From Acidimicrobiales bacterium (GTDB lineage: Bacteria; Actinomycetota; Acidimicrobiia; Acidimicrobiales; UBA8190), in assembly GCA_030042575.1 (NCBI GenBank), contig JASHZK010000298.1, positions 1 through 9,251 of the forward strand: 9,251 bases of DNA. Direction: 5' to 3'. The notes below the pieces were generated by a model that was not told the origin of the DNA, searched no databases, and was given only the letters and a program-made list of their open reading frames with translations. How positions within the stretch are numbered: the first letter of the stretch is position 1; each line of letters opens with the position of its first letter. Shown one piece after another: positions 1-5,753 of this stretch. Position numbers and translations under genes: made by a program.

Positions 1-40
1 TGGCCAGTTGGCCAGTTGGCCAGTTGGCCAGTTGGCCAGT
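1..40. repeat. 8-bp tandem repeat at left edge
   Basis: Five perfect head-to-tail copies of TGGCCAGT fill the first 40 bases, so the array may continue outside the window. Each unit contains the palindrome TGGCCA. It is followed to about 112 by degenerate G-rich sequence in which GGGCCGG and GCCGG-like words recur. The 8-bp unit is not a multiple of three and contains no stop, so any reading frame through it encodes an 8-residue periodic peptide. It could be the repetitive tail of an upstream gene (frame 1 stays open to a TAG at 127-129) or non-coding; the sequence does not decide. Confidence 0.85.
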
Positions 41-221
41 GGGGCCGGGTCCAGTGGGCCAGAGGGGCCGGGGTGCCGGTGGGCCGGGTTGCCGGTGCGC
101 CGGGGTGCGGGGGTATGGGTGAGACGTAGTACGGCACGGCAAGACTGGAGCAAGCGGTGCGGTGCCCAGATTCGGGACTTTCGCCTATGCTGTTGACCAC
201 GTACCAGTCGGGAAGAGAGCC
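41..221. other. non-coding leader region, GC-rich
   Basis: After the tandem repeat this stretch holds only degenerate G/C-rich sequence and the approach to the first gene. Short open frames cross it, but none has a recognisable product. The last bases (GGGAAGAG, 209-216) look like a ribosome binding site for the gene starting at 222. No promoter was identified with confidence. Confidence 0.4.
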
Positions 222-656
222 ATGAACCACGATCAGAACTGGGCTGACGAAAACGGCCAACCGTCGGCCGGCCGGCCTCCCTCGGCGGTCGACCCGTTTG
301 TGCAAAGGATCGTAGACGTGACGACCCTCGCCGGCGAAGTCGACTCCCCCGAGGCTTGGCGAGAGGTCGTTTCAGCTACTGCCGCCCTTACCGATGTGGC
401 CCAGACGCTCGAGATCCTCGCCCAGGCCAAGCAGACGGGCCAGCAGTTGTCGCAAGTCGCCAAAGAGGCAGAGCGAAATGCGCACGACGCCGTGACTGCA
501 GCCACCGATGCTATGGACAAGATCCGCCAACTGGACACGCTTGTCTCCAGAGCGGCAGAGGCCAATTCGGACTCGGCCTGGCGAGAAGCGCATGAAGCGG
601 CAATGGCACACATCACCGTCGTGTCATCGCAAGGGTTCAGTCGCTTGGTTTTGTAG
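222..656 (+). CDS. small coiled-coil hypothetical protein
   Basis: Product unrecognised, 144 aa. The ATG at 222 was chosen because GGGAAGAG precedes it with normal spacing; the same frame is open upstream to an ATG at 162 without an evident ribosome binding site. The protein has no signal peptide or membrane segment and is probably cytoplasmic. Residues 1-25 are polar and Pro/Gly-rich, likely disordered. Residues about 45-130 are Ala/Gln/Glu-rich and should be helical, probably coiled coil. Two similar stretches flank the helix: an Asp-Ser-x-x-Ala-Trp-Arg-Glu at 41-48 and an Asn-Ser-x-x-Ala-Trp-Arg-Glu at about 115-122, hinting at an internal duplication. It converges on the next gene with a 33-bp gap. 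Coding status rests on the ribosome binding site and plausible composition, not homology. Confidence 0.6.
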   Translation: MNHDQNWADENGQPSAGRPPSAVDPFVQRIVDVTTLAGEVDSPEAWREVVSATAALTDVAQTLEILAQAKQTGQQLSQVAKEAERNAHDAVTAATDAMDKIRQLDTLVSRAAEANSDSAWREAHEAAMAHITVVSSQGFSRLVL

Positions 657-670
657 AAGTTGCCCATGGA

Positions 671-691
671 AGGCGGGGAAGTTCCTCGCTT
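671..691. terminator. weak hairpin between convergent genes
   Basis: Bases 671-679 (AGGCGGGGA) pair with 683-691 (TCCTCGCTT) around a three-base loop, giving nine pairs of which two are G-T wobbles. It sits in the 33-bp gap between two convergent genes and overlaps the stop codon of the minus-strand gene, a position typical of a shared terminator. No T-tract follows on either strand, so intrinsic termination is uncertain. Confidence 0.3.
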
Positions 692-1418
692 AGGTCGGCG
701 GCGCGGCGCGTTGGATCTCCCGAAATCTGAGGTCCAGTATCTTGGGAAGTGGCCTCTGAACGCCTAATTGGAATCCGGTTTCGAACCATCGTCCGCCGGT
801 GACCCCACGATAACGAAGGACAATGTCCATTCGGTTGGTTACGAACGACTCAAGTGCTCCGGCTTTCCCCGGGTCGTTTGCGGCGCCGTTGAACACGACG
901 GTGACTCTGTCTCCTGGTCCTACGACATTACTGGAGGGCTCTCCCCAGAAGATGACGCCACGTGCATCCAGTGCGATGTCACTGGGCTCAGGGCTGAGAA
1001 ACGCAGGACCTCGACCGACATTGCGGATTTTGATCACAAGCCAGGGTTGCTCACCTCTGAGCCAGGCCATTGCTGTAGGAAAATCTTGAACGGGCTCGCT
1101 GACCCTGCCGGAAGCGGACAAGAAGGCCATCTCGGTGGGATCGAAGTCCTCTGATGGAGCCGCTGGAACCAACATCGGCTGATTCTCGTTCTGGAGAATC
1201 GTGAGGGCAGCATCGGCCTGACGTTGCACCGCTTCGACCTGCTGCTGACCTACAGCTATGAGGTTCGCTCCCCCCTTGATGTCCTGTTCGGCGGCAATGG
1301 CCGTGCGTTCGGTTGACCTGGCTATCCGTCTCGTCGAGAAAGCCAGAAGCGCTGTGGCAAGGGCCAGGGCGCCGGTGACGACGACGAGTGCCCACGCCCA
1401 CTCCTGCGTTGCCAACAC
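690..1418 (-). CDS. single-pass membrane hypothetical protein
   Basis: Product unrecognised, 242 aa. The N-terminus carries one hydrophobic helix (residues 8-28) followed by an Arg-rich segment, suggesting a membrane anchor with a cytoplasmic bulk. Residues about 35-80 are Ala/Gln/Glu-rich and probably helical or coiled coil. The remaining ~130 residues look beta-rich, with the segment IKIRNVGRGPA (about 128-138), a type of sequence seen in many membrane-anchored proteins of unknown function. The start is a GTG; an ATG two bases upstream is in another frame. No strong ribosome binding site precedes the GTG, so the start is provisional. It lies downstream of a separate minus-strand membrane gene with more than 400 bp between them, so it is probably not co-transcribed with it. 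Confidence 0.75.
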   Translation of the reverse strand: MLATQEWAWALVVVTGALALATALLAFSTRRIARSTERTAIAAEQDIKGGANLIAVGQQQVEAVQRQADAALTILQNENQPMLVPAAPSEDFDPTEMAFLSASGRVSEPVQDFPTAMAWLRGEQPWLVIKIRNVGRGPAFLSPEPSDIALDARGVIFWGEPSSNVVGPGDRVTVVFNGAANDPGKAGALESFVTNRMDIVLRYRGVTGGRWFETGFQLGVQRPLPKILDLRFREIQRAAPPT

Positions 1419-1652
1419 ATTGCGAAGCGTAGCCAGGCGCGTTACGCAGCCGACTCGTCACTTCTCCTGTGTGCAATGGGTGTAGCAGGCAGCGAGGCGC
1501 CCCTGCAGCTGGACCGGGCTGTCCCGGCTACCTGGTGCCGCCCGCGCCCATCCGACGTTGGCCGCTGGCTCGCCCGGTCTCTTTTATGGACGCTTGGATC
1601 CGGGGGTGCGTCGGTGGGCAGGCGGTGGTTGCAGACGTCTCCGGCATGATAC
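1419..1652. other. intergenic stretch without a gene
   Basis: No convincing coding frame was found on either strand. The short frames have Arg/Pro/Gly-biased composition typical of out-of-frame high-GC DNA. A small hairpin (CCGGG, loop CTGT, CCCGG at 1514-1527) is present but too short to assign a role. This stretch should contain the promoter of the minus-strand gene ending at 690; none could be picked out reliably. Confidence 0.4.
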
Positions 1653-1814
1653 ATGGCGATATCGGAATATAAGGCCACTCTCCCAGACCTCGGACGTACT
1701 CAGCGCCATCGCCGAGGCGCACCGTCGCCAGGTACTGGACACAGTGAACGAAGGCGAGAAGTCCGGTCGGGGCCATCGTGGACGACCTCTCGATGTCCCA
1801 GCCTCAGGTCAAAC
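1653..1814 (+). pseudogene. ArsR-family HTH regulator remnant, frameshifted and truncated
   Basis: Three frames in succession carry parts of one ArsR-type winged-helix regulator. Frame one (ATG at 1653) gives MAISEYKATLPDL. Frame two, from about 1690, gives DVLSAIAEAHRRQVLD and then NEGEKS. Frame three, from about 1763, gives VGAIVDDLSMSQPQV, which matches the usual ArsR recognition-helix region (normally followed by SKHLRVL and a wing). Removing one G at about 1692-1693 and one C at about 1763-1764 joins all three into one continuous frame, so two single-base insertions explain the breaks. Similarity stops after the Gln-Val near 1812; the beta-wing is absent. The remnant ends about a dozen bases from the stop codon of the next minus-strand gene, suggesting a deletion or rearrangement boundary. 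Intact relatives repress genes for metal or organic stress, often beside an SRPBCC protein; no such partner is present. It cannot yield a functional repressor as read. Confidence 0.65.
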
Positions 1815-1825
1815 GGAGGGACAGG

Positions 1826-2413
1826 TCAGCCAGGTACGTCCGTCACCGCCGAACGCTCGTCTGTGGTGAGGACCGCAAGCAACGGTCCGGCGGCGACCTG
1901 CAGACGCTCGATCTCCTCCTCGAGACCTCGCCCATGCCCACTCCCTATGACGGCACTCACGTCGGAAGGTACGAGAACTCGGGCGATCTCCGCGGCAAGC
2001 AATTGAGCTTGCTCGAGAAACCGTCGGGCCACCGGGTCCTCGATCAGGACCGGTGCGCTGACGAGCAGCATGACAAGGTAGGAGCGCAACTCATCGCGGG
2101 CCGATCCTTGCTCCTCGGCTCCGTCGCCCACCGACAGCACTCCCTTCACCGAGCGCCTCGCTTGCATCAGGACGATCCCCGCCTGTGCCGCGACGGCACG
2201 GGACCGTTTGGTGAGCCGGCGCCTGCTCAGGACCTGATTGACGATGAGCACGGTCAGCGCCAGAACGAGCAGACCGGAGACGGTGTCGGTCGTGAGAGTG
2301 TGAGCCGCCCAGAAGTGGCGCACACCCCGGTCTGTGAGGTCCAACACCACGAGAGCGAGCGCCAGCACGCTCACGGCGATGGTCGCAAGCCCACCTTGCC
2401 AACGCGGCAACAC
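1826..2413 (-). CDS. two-TM membrane hypothetical protein
   Basis: Product unrecognised, 195 aa. Two hydrophobic helices (about 9-26 and 45-62) form a hairpin in the membrane, followed by an Arg/Lys-rich stretch (RRRLTKR, about 64-70) and a ~125-residue C-terminal part predicted to be mostly helical and cytoplasmic. The Arg-rich segment after TM2 supports a cytoplasmic C-terminus by the positive-inside rule. The GTG at 2413 was preferred because AAGG lies seven bases upstream; a TTG one codon earlier is only four bases from it. The coding end abuts the remains of a broken ArsR gene on the other strand, so the C-terminus may have been altered by the same event. Upstream it diverges from the lipoprotein operon, sharing a ~210-bp intergenic region. 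Confidence 0.7.
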   Translation of the reverse strand: MLPRWQGGLATIAVSVLALALVVLDLTDRGVRHFWAAHTLTTDTVSGLLVLALTVLIVNQVLSRRRLTKRSRAVAAQAGIVLMQARRSVKGVLSVGDGAEEQGSARDELRSYLVMLLVSAPVLIEDPVARRFLEQAQLLAAEIARVLVPSDVSAVIGSGHGRGLEEEIERLQVAAGPLLAVLTTDERSAVTDVPG

Positions 2414-2560
2414 CAAGGGACCTTACAGCGGACAGCCCCCGAGCGCCTGTAAGGCCACGCGGGAGACGCCAGTCCTCGTCTCCATAGGCCGACTTTTGCC
2501 CTGGGGACCGGCCACGACAAGGGCCTCTGAGCCGGCTGCTGGCTGTGACGGCACGGGCGA

Positions 2561-2588
2561 TGAACATTCGGAGCGGTCCGTACGTAGT
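2561..2588 (+). promoter_or_regulatory. candidate ECF sigma promoter for the operon
   Basis: TGAACA (2561-2566) and CGTAGT (2583-2588) are separated by 16 bases. This resembles the TGAACC-N16-18-CGT consensus described for SigL-type ECF sigma factors of mycobacteria. Transcription would begin near 2595, about 28 bases before the lipoprotein ATG. The operon itself encodes an ECF sigma factor, and autoregulation is usual for the family, so a cognate promoter is expected here. It was identified by eye from a single site. Confidence 0.35.
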
Positions 2589-2622
2589 AACGGTGTCGAC
2601 CACATTCCCAGGGGAACCGCCA

Positions 2623-3360
2623 ATGGCCAACCAGCCGAACAAGGAGCACACTCCTGTCATCCACAGGCGAATTGCCACATGGGCCCTGTTTTCGGTTTTG
2701 TCGCTGGCCGTGGCCGCCTGCTCCGATACCACGGCGGCTACGACGGCGCACGGTCCGAGTCAGACGGTCGTCACGATCACCGACTCCCCGGCGTGGGGAC
2801 CGATTTTGACCCTGGCCAGCGGCGAAACGCTGTACCGCCTCACTGCCGACTCCGTCAACAAGAGCACCTGCTATGCCGAATGCGCCGTGGTCTGGCCACC
2901 GGCGCTTCTGGTACCGGGCCAGCGGTCGCCGGCTGGACGTGGCGTCTCGGGTCTGGGCAGCTTCCGGCGCAGCGGCGGCAGAAAGCAGGTTACCCTCAAC
3001 GGGATTCCCCTTTACCGTTTCGAGGGAGATCACGCACCCGGTCAGGTCAACGGCAACATTCGCGACGAGTGGGGCCAATGGTGGGTCGTCGACCCGGCCG
3101 ACCCGACGGCCACCCCGATGGAGAAGTCGTCGTCGACCGGCTCTGCGGCCGGCGCACCATCAGCCACCAGGACTGCCAAGCCATCAGGGAACGGATCACC
3201 GACCGATTCCGGCGCAACGAAAGTCCCTGGAGGCACGCCGAGCGGGGTGGGCGGATCGGGAGGGGCGGCGGCGCGCAAGGTCACACCCGACACGACCACG
3301 ACCAGCCCCGACACGACCACGACCACGACCCCAGGAGGAGGCGGCGGTGTCTCGTACTGA
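2623..3360 (+). CDS. lipoprotein with Yx(FWY)xxD repeats (COG4315/PF03640 type)
   Basis: A 245-aa exported lipoprotein. A positively charged n-region and hydrophobic core lead to the lipobox V-A-A-C with Cys33 as the lipidation site. Two family repeats follow. The first has YRLTAD (71-76, Leu at the usual aromatic position) and the typical TCYAEC...WPP segment (82-93). The second has YRFEGD (131-136) and ends in WGQWWVVD (150-157). The role of the family is unknown; members are extracytoplasmic, often beside sigma factors or redox genes. Residues about 160-245 are a low-complexity Ser/Thr/Pro/Gly tail, probably extended or wall-spanning, ending in five Gly and V-S-Y. The ATG at 2623 was chosen because it gives a proper signal peptide and follows AGGGGAA; the open frame extends upstream without one. 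It is the first gene of a six-gene operon and overlaps the next by 14 bases. Confidence 0.9.
   Translation: MANQPNKEHTPVIHRRIATWALFSVLSLAVAACSDTTAATTAHGPSQTVVTITDSPAWGPILTLASGETLYRLTADSVNKSTCYAECAVVWPPALLVPGQRSPAGRGVSGLGSFRRSGGRKQVTLNGIPLYRFEGDHAPGQVNGNIRDEWGQWWVVDPADPTATPMEKSSSTGSAAGAPSATRTAKPSGNGSPTDSGATKVPGGTPSGVGGSGGAAARKVTPDTTTTSPDTTTTTTPGGGGGVSY
3286..3325 (+). repeat. 19-bp direct repeat encoding Pro-Asp-Thr tail
   Basis: A perfect 19-base sequence beginning CCCGACACGACC occurs at 3286-3304 and again at 3307-3325, a period of 21 bases or seven codons. It encodes tandem Pro-Asp-Thr-Thr-Thr-Thr-(Ser/Thr) units in the lipoprotein tail. Such in-frame repeats can change copy number by slippage and alter tail length. 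Confidence 0.8.
3333..3340 (+). promoter_or_regulatory. ribosome binding site inside preceding gene's tail
   Basis: AGGAGGAG lies six bases before the GTG at 3347 and fixes the start of the mini-lipoprotein. The same bases encode part of the Gly run of the upstream lipoprotein, so the translation signal and protein tail are written in the same DNA. Confidence 0.8.
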
Positions 3361-3580
3361 CGGAACTCATCTGGGCAGAGAAAGAGCCGTTCGCCGCCGC
3401 CGGCAGCAGCTCGCCGGATTGGTGGCGGCGACGGTGATCAGCGTCGGGCTGGGCGCCACCCTTTCGGCGTGTTCGAGCTCGGCCAAGGACAAGCCCGACC
3501 ATCCGCCGTCGACCACGGCGCCGACTGTCACGACTACCACGACGACGACGACCGGGGGAGCCTCGGGTGTCTCCTACTGA
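3347..3580 (+). CDS. mini-lipoprotein with poly-Thr tail
   Basis: A 77-aa product of unknown function. The GTG at 3347 is set by AGGAGGAG six bases upstream and overlaps the previous gene's end by 14 bases. A long basic n-region (residues about 10-20, with RRRR) and a hydrophobic core (23-38) lead to the lipobox L-S-A-C with Cys42. The mature lipoprotein would be only 36 residues: a short Ser/Lys/Asp/Pro segment, eight consecutive Thr, then Gly-Gly-Ala-Ser and a terminal G-V-S-Y, the same last four residues as the preceding lipoprotein. There is no room for a folded domain, so it may be a surface spacer, a partner of the larger lipoprotein, or a modification substrate; all of these are guesses. 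It overlaps the next gene by another 14 bases. Standard gene finders could miss it. Confidence 0.8.
   Translation: MSRTDGTHLGRERAVRRRRQQLAGLVAATVISVGLGATLSACSSSAKDKPDHPPSTTAPTVTTTTTTTTGGASGVSY
3554..3560 (+). promoter_or_regulatory. ribosome binding site for hydroxylase gene
   Basis: GGGGGAG lies six bases before the GTG at 3567, the same spacing as at the preceding junction, and is also embedded in the Gly-encoding end of the upstream gene. It supports the GTG start and translational coupling. Confidence 0.7.
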
Positions 3581-4580
3581 TCTCTCCCAGATCGAGCCGG
3601 CGGCCGGAGAGCCGCTCCTTGCCCGACCGACCACCGGGATGCGCAGGTCTCCCGGGCTCGTGCAATGGGCGGGAGTGGCTCTCCTGGCAGGCCTTACGAC
3701 GTGGTTGGCCGTGATCGGCCTCGGGGACCTGCTGGCAGCTGGCAGCCTGGGTCGGAGCCTGAGCCTGGCCCGCGGCGAAATGGCAGGCCCGACGCTGTTG
3801 TGCGTGGTCGGCGTCCTCCTCGTGTGCGAACGCCTCTGGCCGGTCGAGGTCCGGCCTGTCCTGGCGCGTGGGCACTTGGTGGATGCCGGCTACCTTGCTC
3901 TCTTCGCCTTGGCCGTAGTGCCGCCTTTGACCCTGGTCCAGACCGGGGTGGCGGTCGTCGTCCAGCGTCACGCTTCGTTCCTCGTACTGAGTCGCTTGAC
4001 CTTCTTGCCCCGGATGGCCGTTGCGGGGATCGTCCTCGTGGGCGTCGATGCCATGAACTGGCTGGCGCACCGGGCCAACCACCGTTTCGCCACGCTTTGG
4101 CGCCTCCACGCCCTGCACCACTCTCAAGAGGAGATGGGTGTCTTCACCACCTTTCGCACTCATCCCCTGGTGCACTCCGTGTATCTCGTCTCGCTGTTTC
4201 CTGCCCTCGTTCTGAGCGCCAATGGAGGTGTCCCTGCTGCGGCCGTCATCGCCTACGGATGCCTGGTGACCCTTCCCCATGCCAATCTCCGCTGGACCTT
4301 CGGGCCGCTCGGGAGGGTGTTCGTCAGCCCCGCCTATCACCGCCTCCACCACGCCCGGTATTACCCTGGAGACGGCCAGGCGGTGAACTTCGGCTTCGTC
4401 CTAGTGTGCTGGGACCGGCTGGCGCGCCGGGCCGTCTTTCCTGTGGGCCCGGTCCTGTCCACCGGCCTCGATGAGCGTCCCGTGCCCGTCGAACAGGACT
4501 CGACACCACGACGGCTTCCCAGGACGGTGTTCGATCAACTGGCACAGCCCTTCCGCCGCGTGACGACCTTGGAGGCATGA
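3567..4580 (+). CDS. fatty acid hydroxylase / sterol desaturase family membrane protein
   Basis: A 337-aa polytopic membrane protein of the diiron fatty-acid-hydroxylase superfamily (PF04116), which oxidises C-H bonds of lipids using O2 at a His-ligated iron pair. The His boxes are clear: HRANH (168-172), HALHH (181-185), HPLVH (199-203), a His at 238, and HRLHH (258-262). Hydrophobic segments lie at about 33-55, 73-88, 106-130, 150-163, 203-218 and 222-236, before the last box. Length is normal for bacterial members. The substrate cannot be inferred; fatty acids, sterol- or hopanoid-like lipids and carotenoids are all used in this superfamily. The start is a GTG with GGGGGAG six bases upstream, overlapping the mini-lipoprotein by 14 bases. 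Its stop overlaps the following DoxX start in ATGA. This places lipid modification inside an ECF-sigma operon. Confidence 0.9.
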   Translation: MSPTDLSQIEPAAGEPLLARPTTGMRRSPGLVQWAGVALLAGLTTWLAVIGLGDLLAAGSLGRSLSLARGEMAGPTLLCVVGVLLVCERLWPVEVRPVLARGHLVDAGYLALFALAVVPPLTLVQTGVAVVVQRHASFLVLSRLTFLPRMAVAGIVLVGVDAMNWLAHRANHRFATLWRLHALHHSQEEMGVFTTFRTHPLVHSVYLVSLFPALVLSANGGVPAAAVIAYGCLVTLPHANLRWTFGPLGRVFVSPAYHRLHHARYYPGDGQAVNFGFVLVCWDRLARRAVFPVGPVLSTGLDERPVPVEQDSTPRRLPRTVFDQLAQPFRRVTTLEA

Positions 4581-5095
4581 AATTGACTACGAGAGCGGCC
4601 TCGGTCCCCCGGGAGCCTTTCGTCGGGACGATCAGGCGGTTCAAGTCCCGACGAGACTCGCTGCCGGGTAGGGACGTCGGACTGCTGGTAGCTCGCTTCG
4701 GCTTGGCCTGGGTCTTCATCTACCACGGGTCGGAGACTCTCTTCGGGGCTTTCCACGGTCTCGGGCTGCACCGCACGGCCGTGTACTTCGCTTCCACCGC
4801 GCATCTCCGTCCCGGCATGCTCTTTGCCGTGGTCAACGGGATCGTCGAGTTCTTCGGCGGTATCGCGGTCGGGCTGGGAGTTCTCTCGCGTCTGGCCGGT
4901 GTGGCCCTGGTGGGAGACATGGTGGTGGCCATGATCACCGTTACGTTTCACAACGGCTTCACTTCCAGCGCATCAGGAACCGGCTACGAACTCAATGTTG
5001 CCCTGGCCACCTTGGCTGCTGCAGTTGCCCTGGCCGGACCGGGCCGACTCGCCCTGGACGCATTGTTTCCCAGGACCACGAGCATGAGAACATGA
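4577..5095 (+). CDS. DoxX family membrane protein
   Basis: A 172-aa integral membrane protein of the DoxX family (PF07681). About four hydrophobic helices are visible (33-50, 80-101, 104-125, 138-155), preceded by a basic cytoplasmic N-terminus (residues 1-30). Family-like features include ARFGLAWVFIYHG at the first helix and the Gly-Tyr-Glu-Leu-Asn segment (136-140) before the last helix. In Mycobacterium tuberculosis a DoxX protein joins a membrane complex with superoxide dismutase and a thiosulfate sulfurtransferase for oxidative and thiol stress; whether this paralogue does the same is unknown. The ATG overlaps the hydroxylase TGA (ATGA), indicating translational coupling. The sigma factor follows 13 bases after its stop, or 49 if the later ATG is used. 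A membrane-redox role beside an O2-using diiron enzyme is plausible but inferred. Confidence 0.9.
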   Translation: MKLTTRAASVPREPFVGTIRRFKSRRDSLPGRDVGLLVARFGLAWVFIYHGSETLFGAFHGLGLHRTAVYFASTAHLRPGMLFAVVNGIVEFFGGIAVGLGVLSRLAGVALVGDMVVAMITVTFHNGFTSSASGTGYELNVALATLAAAVALAGPGRLALDALFPRTTSMRT

Positions 5096-5108
5096 GCGGG
5101 GGACGTCG

Positions 5109-5753
5109 TTGGCGCACGCGGTACGAACCGGAGCAGTGACCTTCATGGAAGGGTCGGAAGCCCGCACCAGGCGCCACGCGCCAGCGCGACAAGCACCGCC
5201 ACATTGGCGGGGCGAGCCCGCCCGATCCGAGGCGGCAGATGCCGTCGGGCTGCGCTCGGCTTTCTTGGCGCACGGAGCCGAGCTCTATCGATTCGCCCGC
5301 CGGTCGCTGGGCGACGCTGCTGCGGCCGAGGACGTGGTCCAGGAGACCTTCATGCGTGCTTGGCGAGCCCGGGACCGCTTCGATCCAGAGCTGGGGACGC
5401 TTCGGTCTTGGTTGTTCGCCATCACACGGCGCCTGGTGATCGACAACGCCCGTGCCCGAAGAGTGCGCCTCTCCGGTCCACTGAGCGACGACGACACCCT
5501 GACCTCGAGAGACATGGGGGCCGGCTCCGACGACGACTTGGACCGGGCGATGACCATCTGGCAGGTCGAGGAAGCCATCATGCGGCTGCGTCCGGAGCAT
5601 CGCCAGGTATTGGTCGACACCTACTACAGAGGACGGCGAGCCAGGGAGATCGCTCAGGAGGTCGGGGTCCCCGAAGGTACCGTGCGCAGTCGCCTCTTCT
5701 ACGCTCTGCAGTCCCTCCGACTCAACTTGGACGAGATGGGATGGGACGCATGA
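5109..5753 (+). CDS. ECF RNA polymerase sigma factor
   Basis: A 214-aa sigma-70 family factor of the extracytoplasmic-function group. Region 2 spans about 50-120, with AEDVVQETFMRAWR (73-86) and LRSWLFAITRRLVID (98-112). An acidic linker (125-145, SDDD and GSDDDLD) follows. Region 4 spans about 148-205, with LRPEHRQVL (160-168) and the helix-turn-helix VPEGTVRSRL (187-196). The TTG at 5109 follows GGGGGA with good spacing; an ATG at 5145 is an alternative that would remove a 12-residue N-terminal piece. The first ~45 residues are basic and low in structure. Its stop overlaps the anti-sigma start in ATGA, giving matched synthesis. It would be held at the membrane by that anti-sigma and, when released, probably transcribes this operon. 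The subgroup is not assignable by eye; resemblance to the SigL/SigK-type pairs of mycobacteria is suggested mainly by the zinc anti-sigma and the possible promoter. Confidence 0.93.
   Translation: MAHAVRTGAVTFMEGSEARTRRHAPARQAPPHWRGEPARSEAADAVGLRSAFLAHGAELYRFARRSLGDAAAAEDVVQETFMRAWRARDRFDPELGTLRSWLFAITRRLVIDNARARRVRLSGPLSDDDTLTSRDMGAGSDDDLDRAMTIWQVEEAIMRLRPEHRQVLVDTYYRGRRAREIAQEVGVPEGTVRSRLFYALQSLRLNLDEMGWDA

Noticed and set aside
1..40. CRISPR array
   Set aside because: The repeats are 8 bp head to tail with no spacers.
1514..1527. Hairpin CCGGG-CTGT-CCCGG as a terminator
   Set aside because: The stem is only five pairs, no T-tract follows, and such hairpins are common by chance at this GC content.
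1778..2452. Plus-strand frame of 224 codons antisense to the two-TM protein
   Set aside because: Only its first dozen codons are meaningful, as part of the broken ArsR gene; the rest is Arg/His/Gln-rich shadow of the membrane gene.
2334..3437. Long plus-strand open frame (367 codons) overlapping the lipoprotein
   Set aside because: It is Arg/Gly/His-rich and out of frame with the lipoprotein, whose signal peptide, lipobox and repeats are unmistakable. It is a high-GC shadow.
3281..3580. Frameshift in one long lipoprotein, suggested by two adjacent Thr-rich tails
   Set aside because: The second gene has its own strong ribosome binding site, GTG start, signal peptide and lipobox, so these are two genes with overlapping ends.
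5204..5749. Upstream extension of the anti-sigma reading frame through the sigma gene
   Set aside because: The frame is open but Arg/Gly-rich and overlaps the sigma factor; the zinc-finger domain begins correctly at the ATG at 5750.
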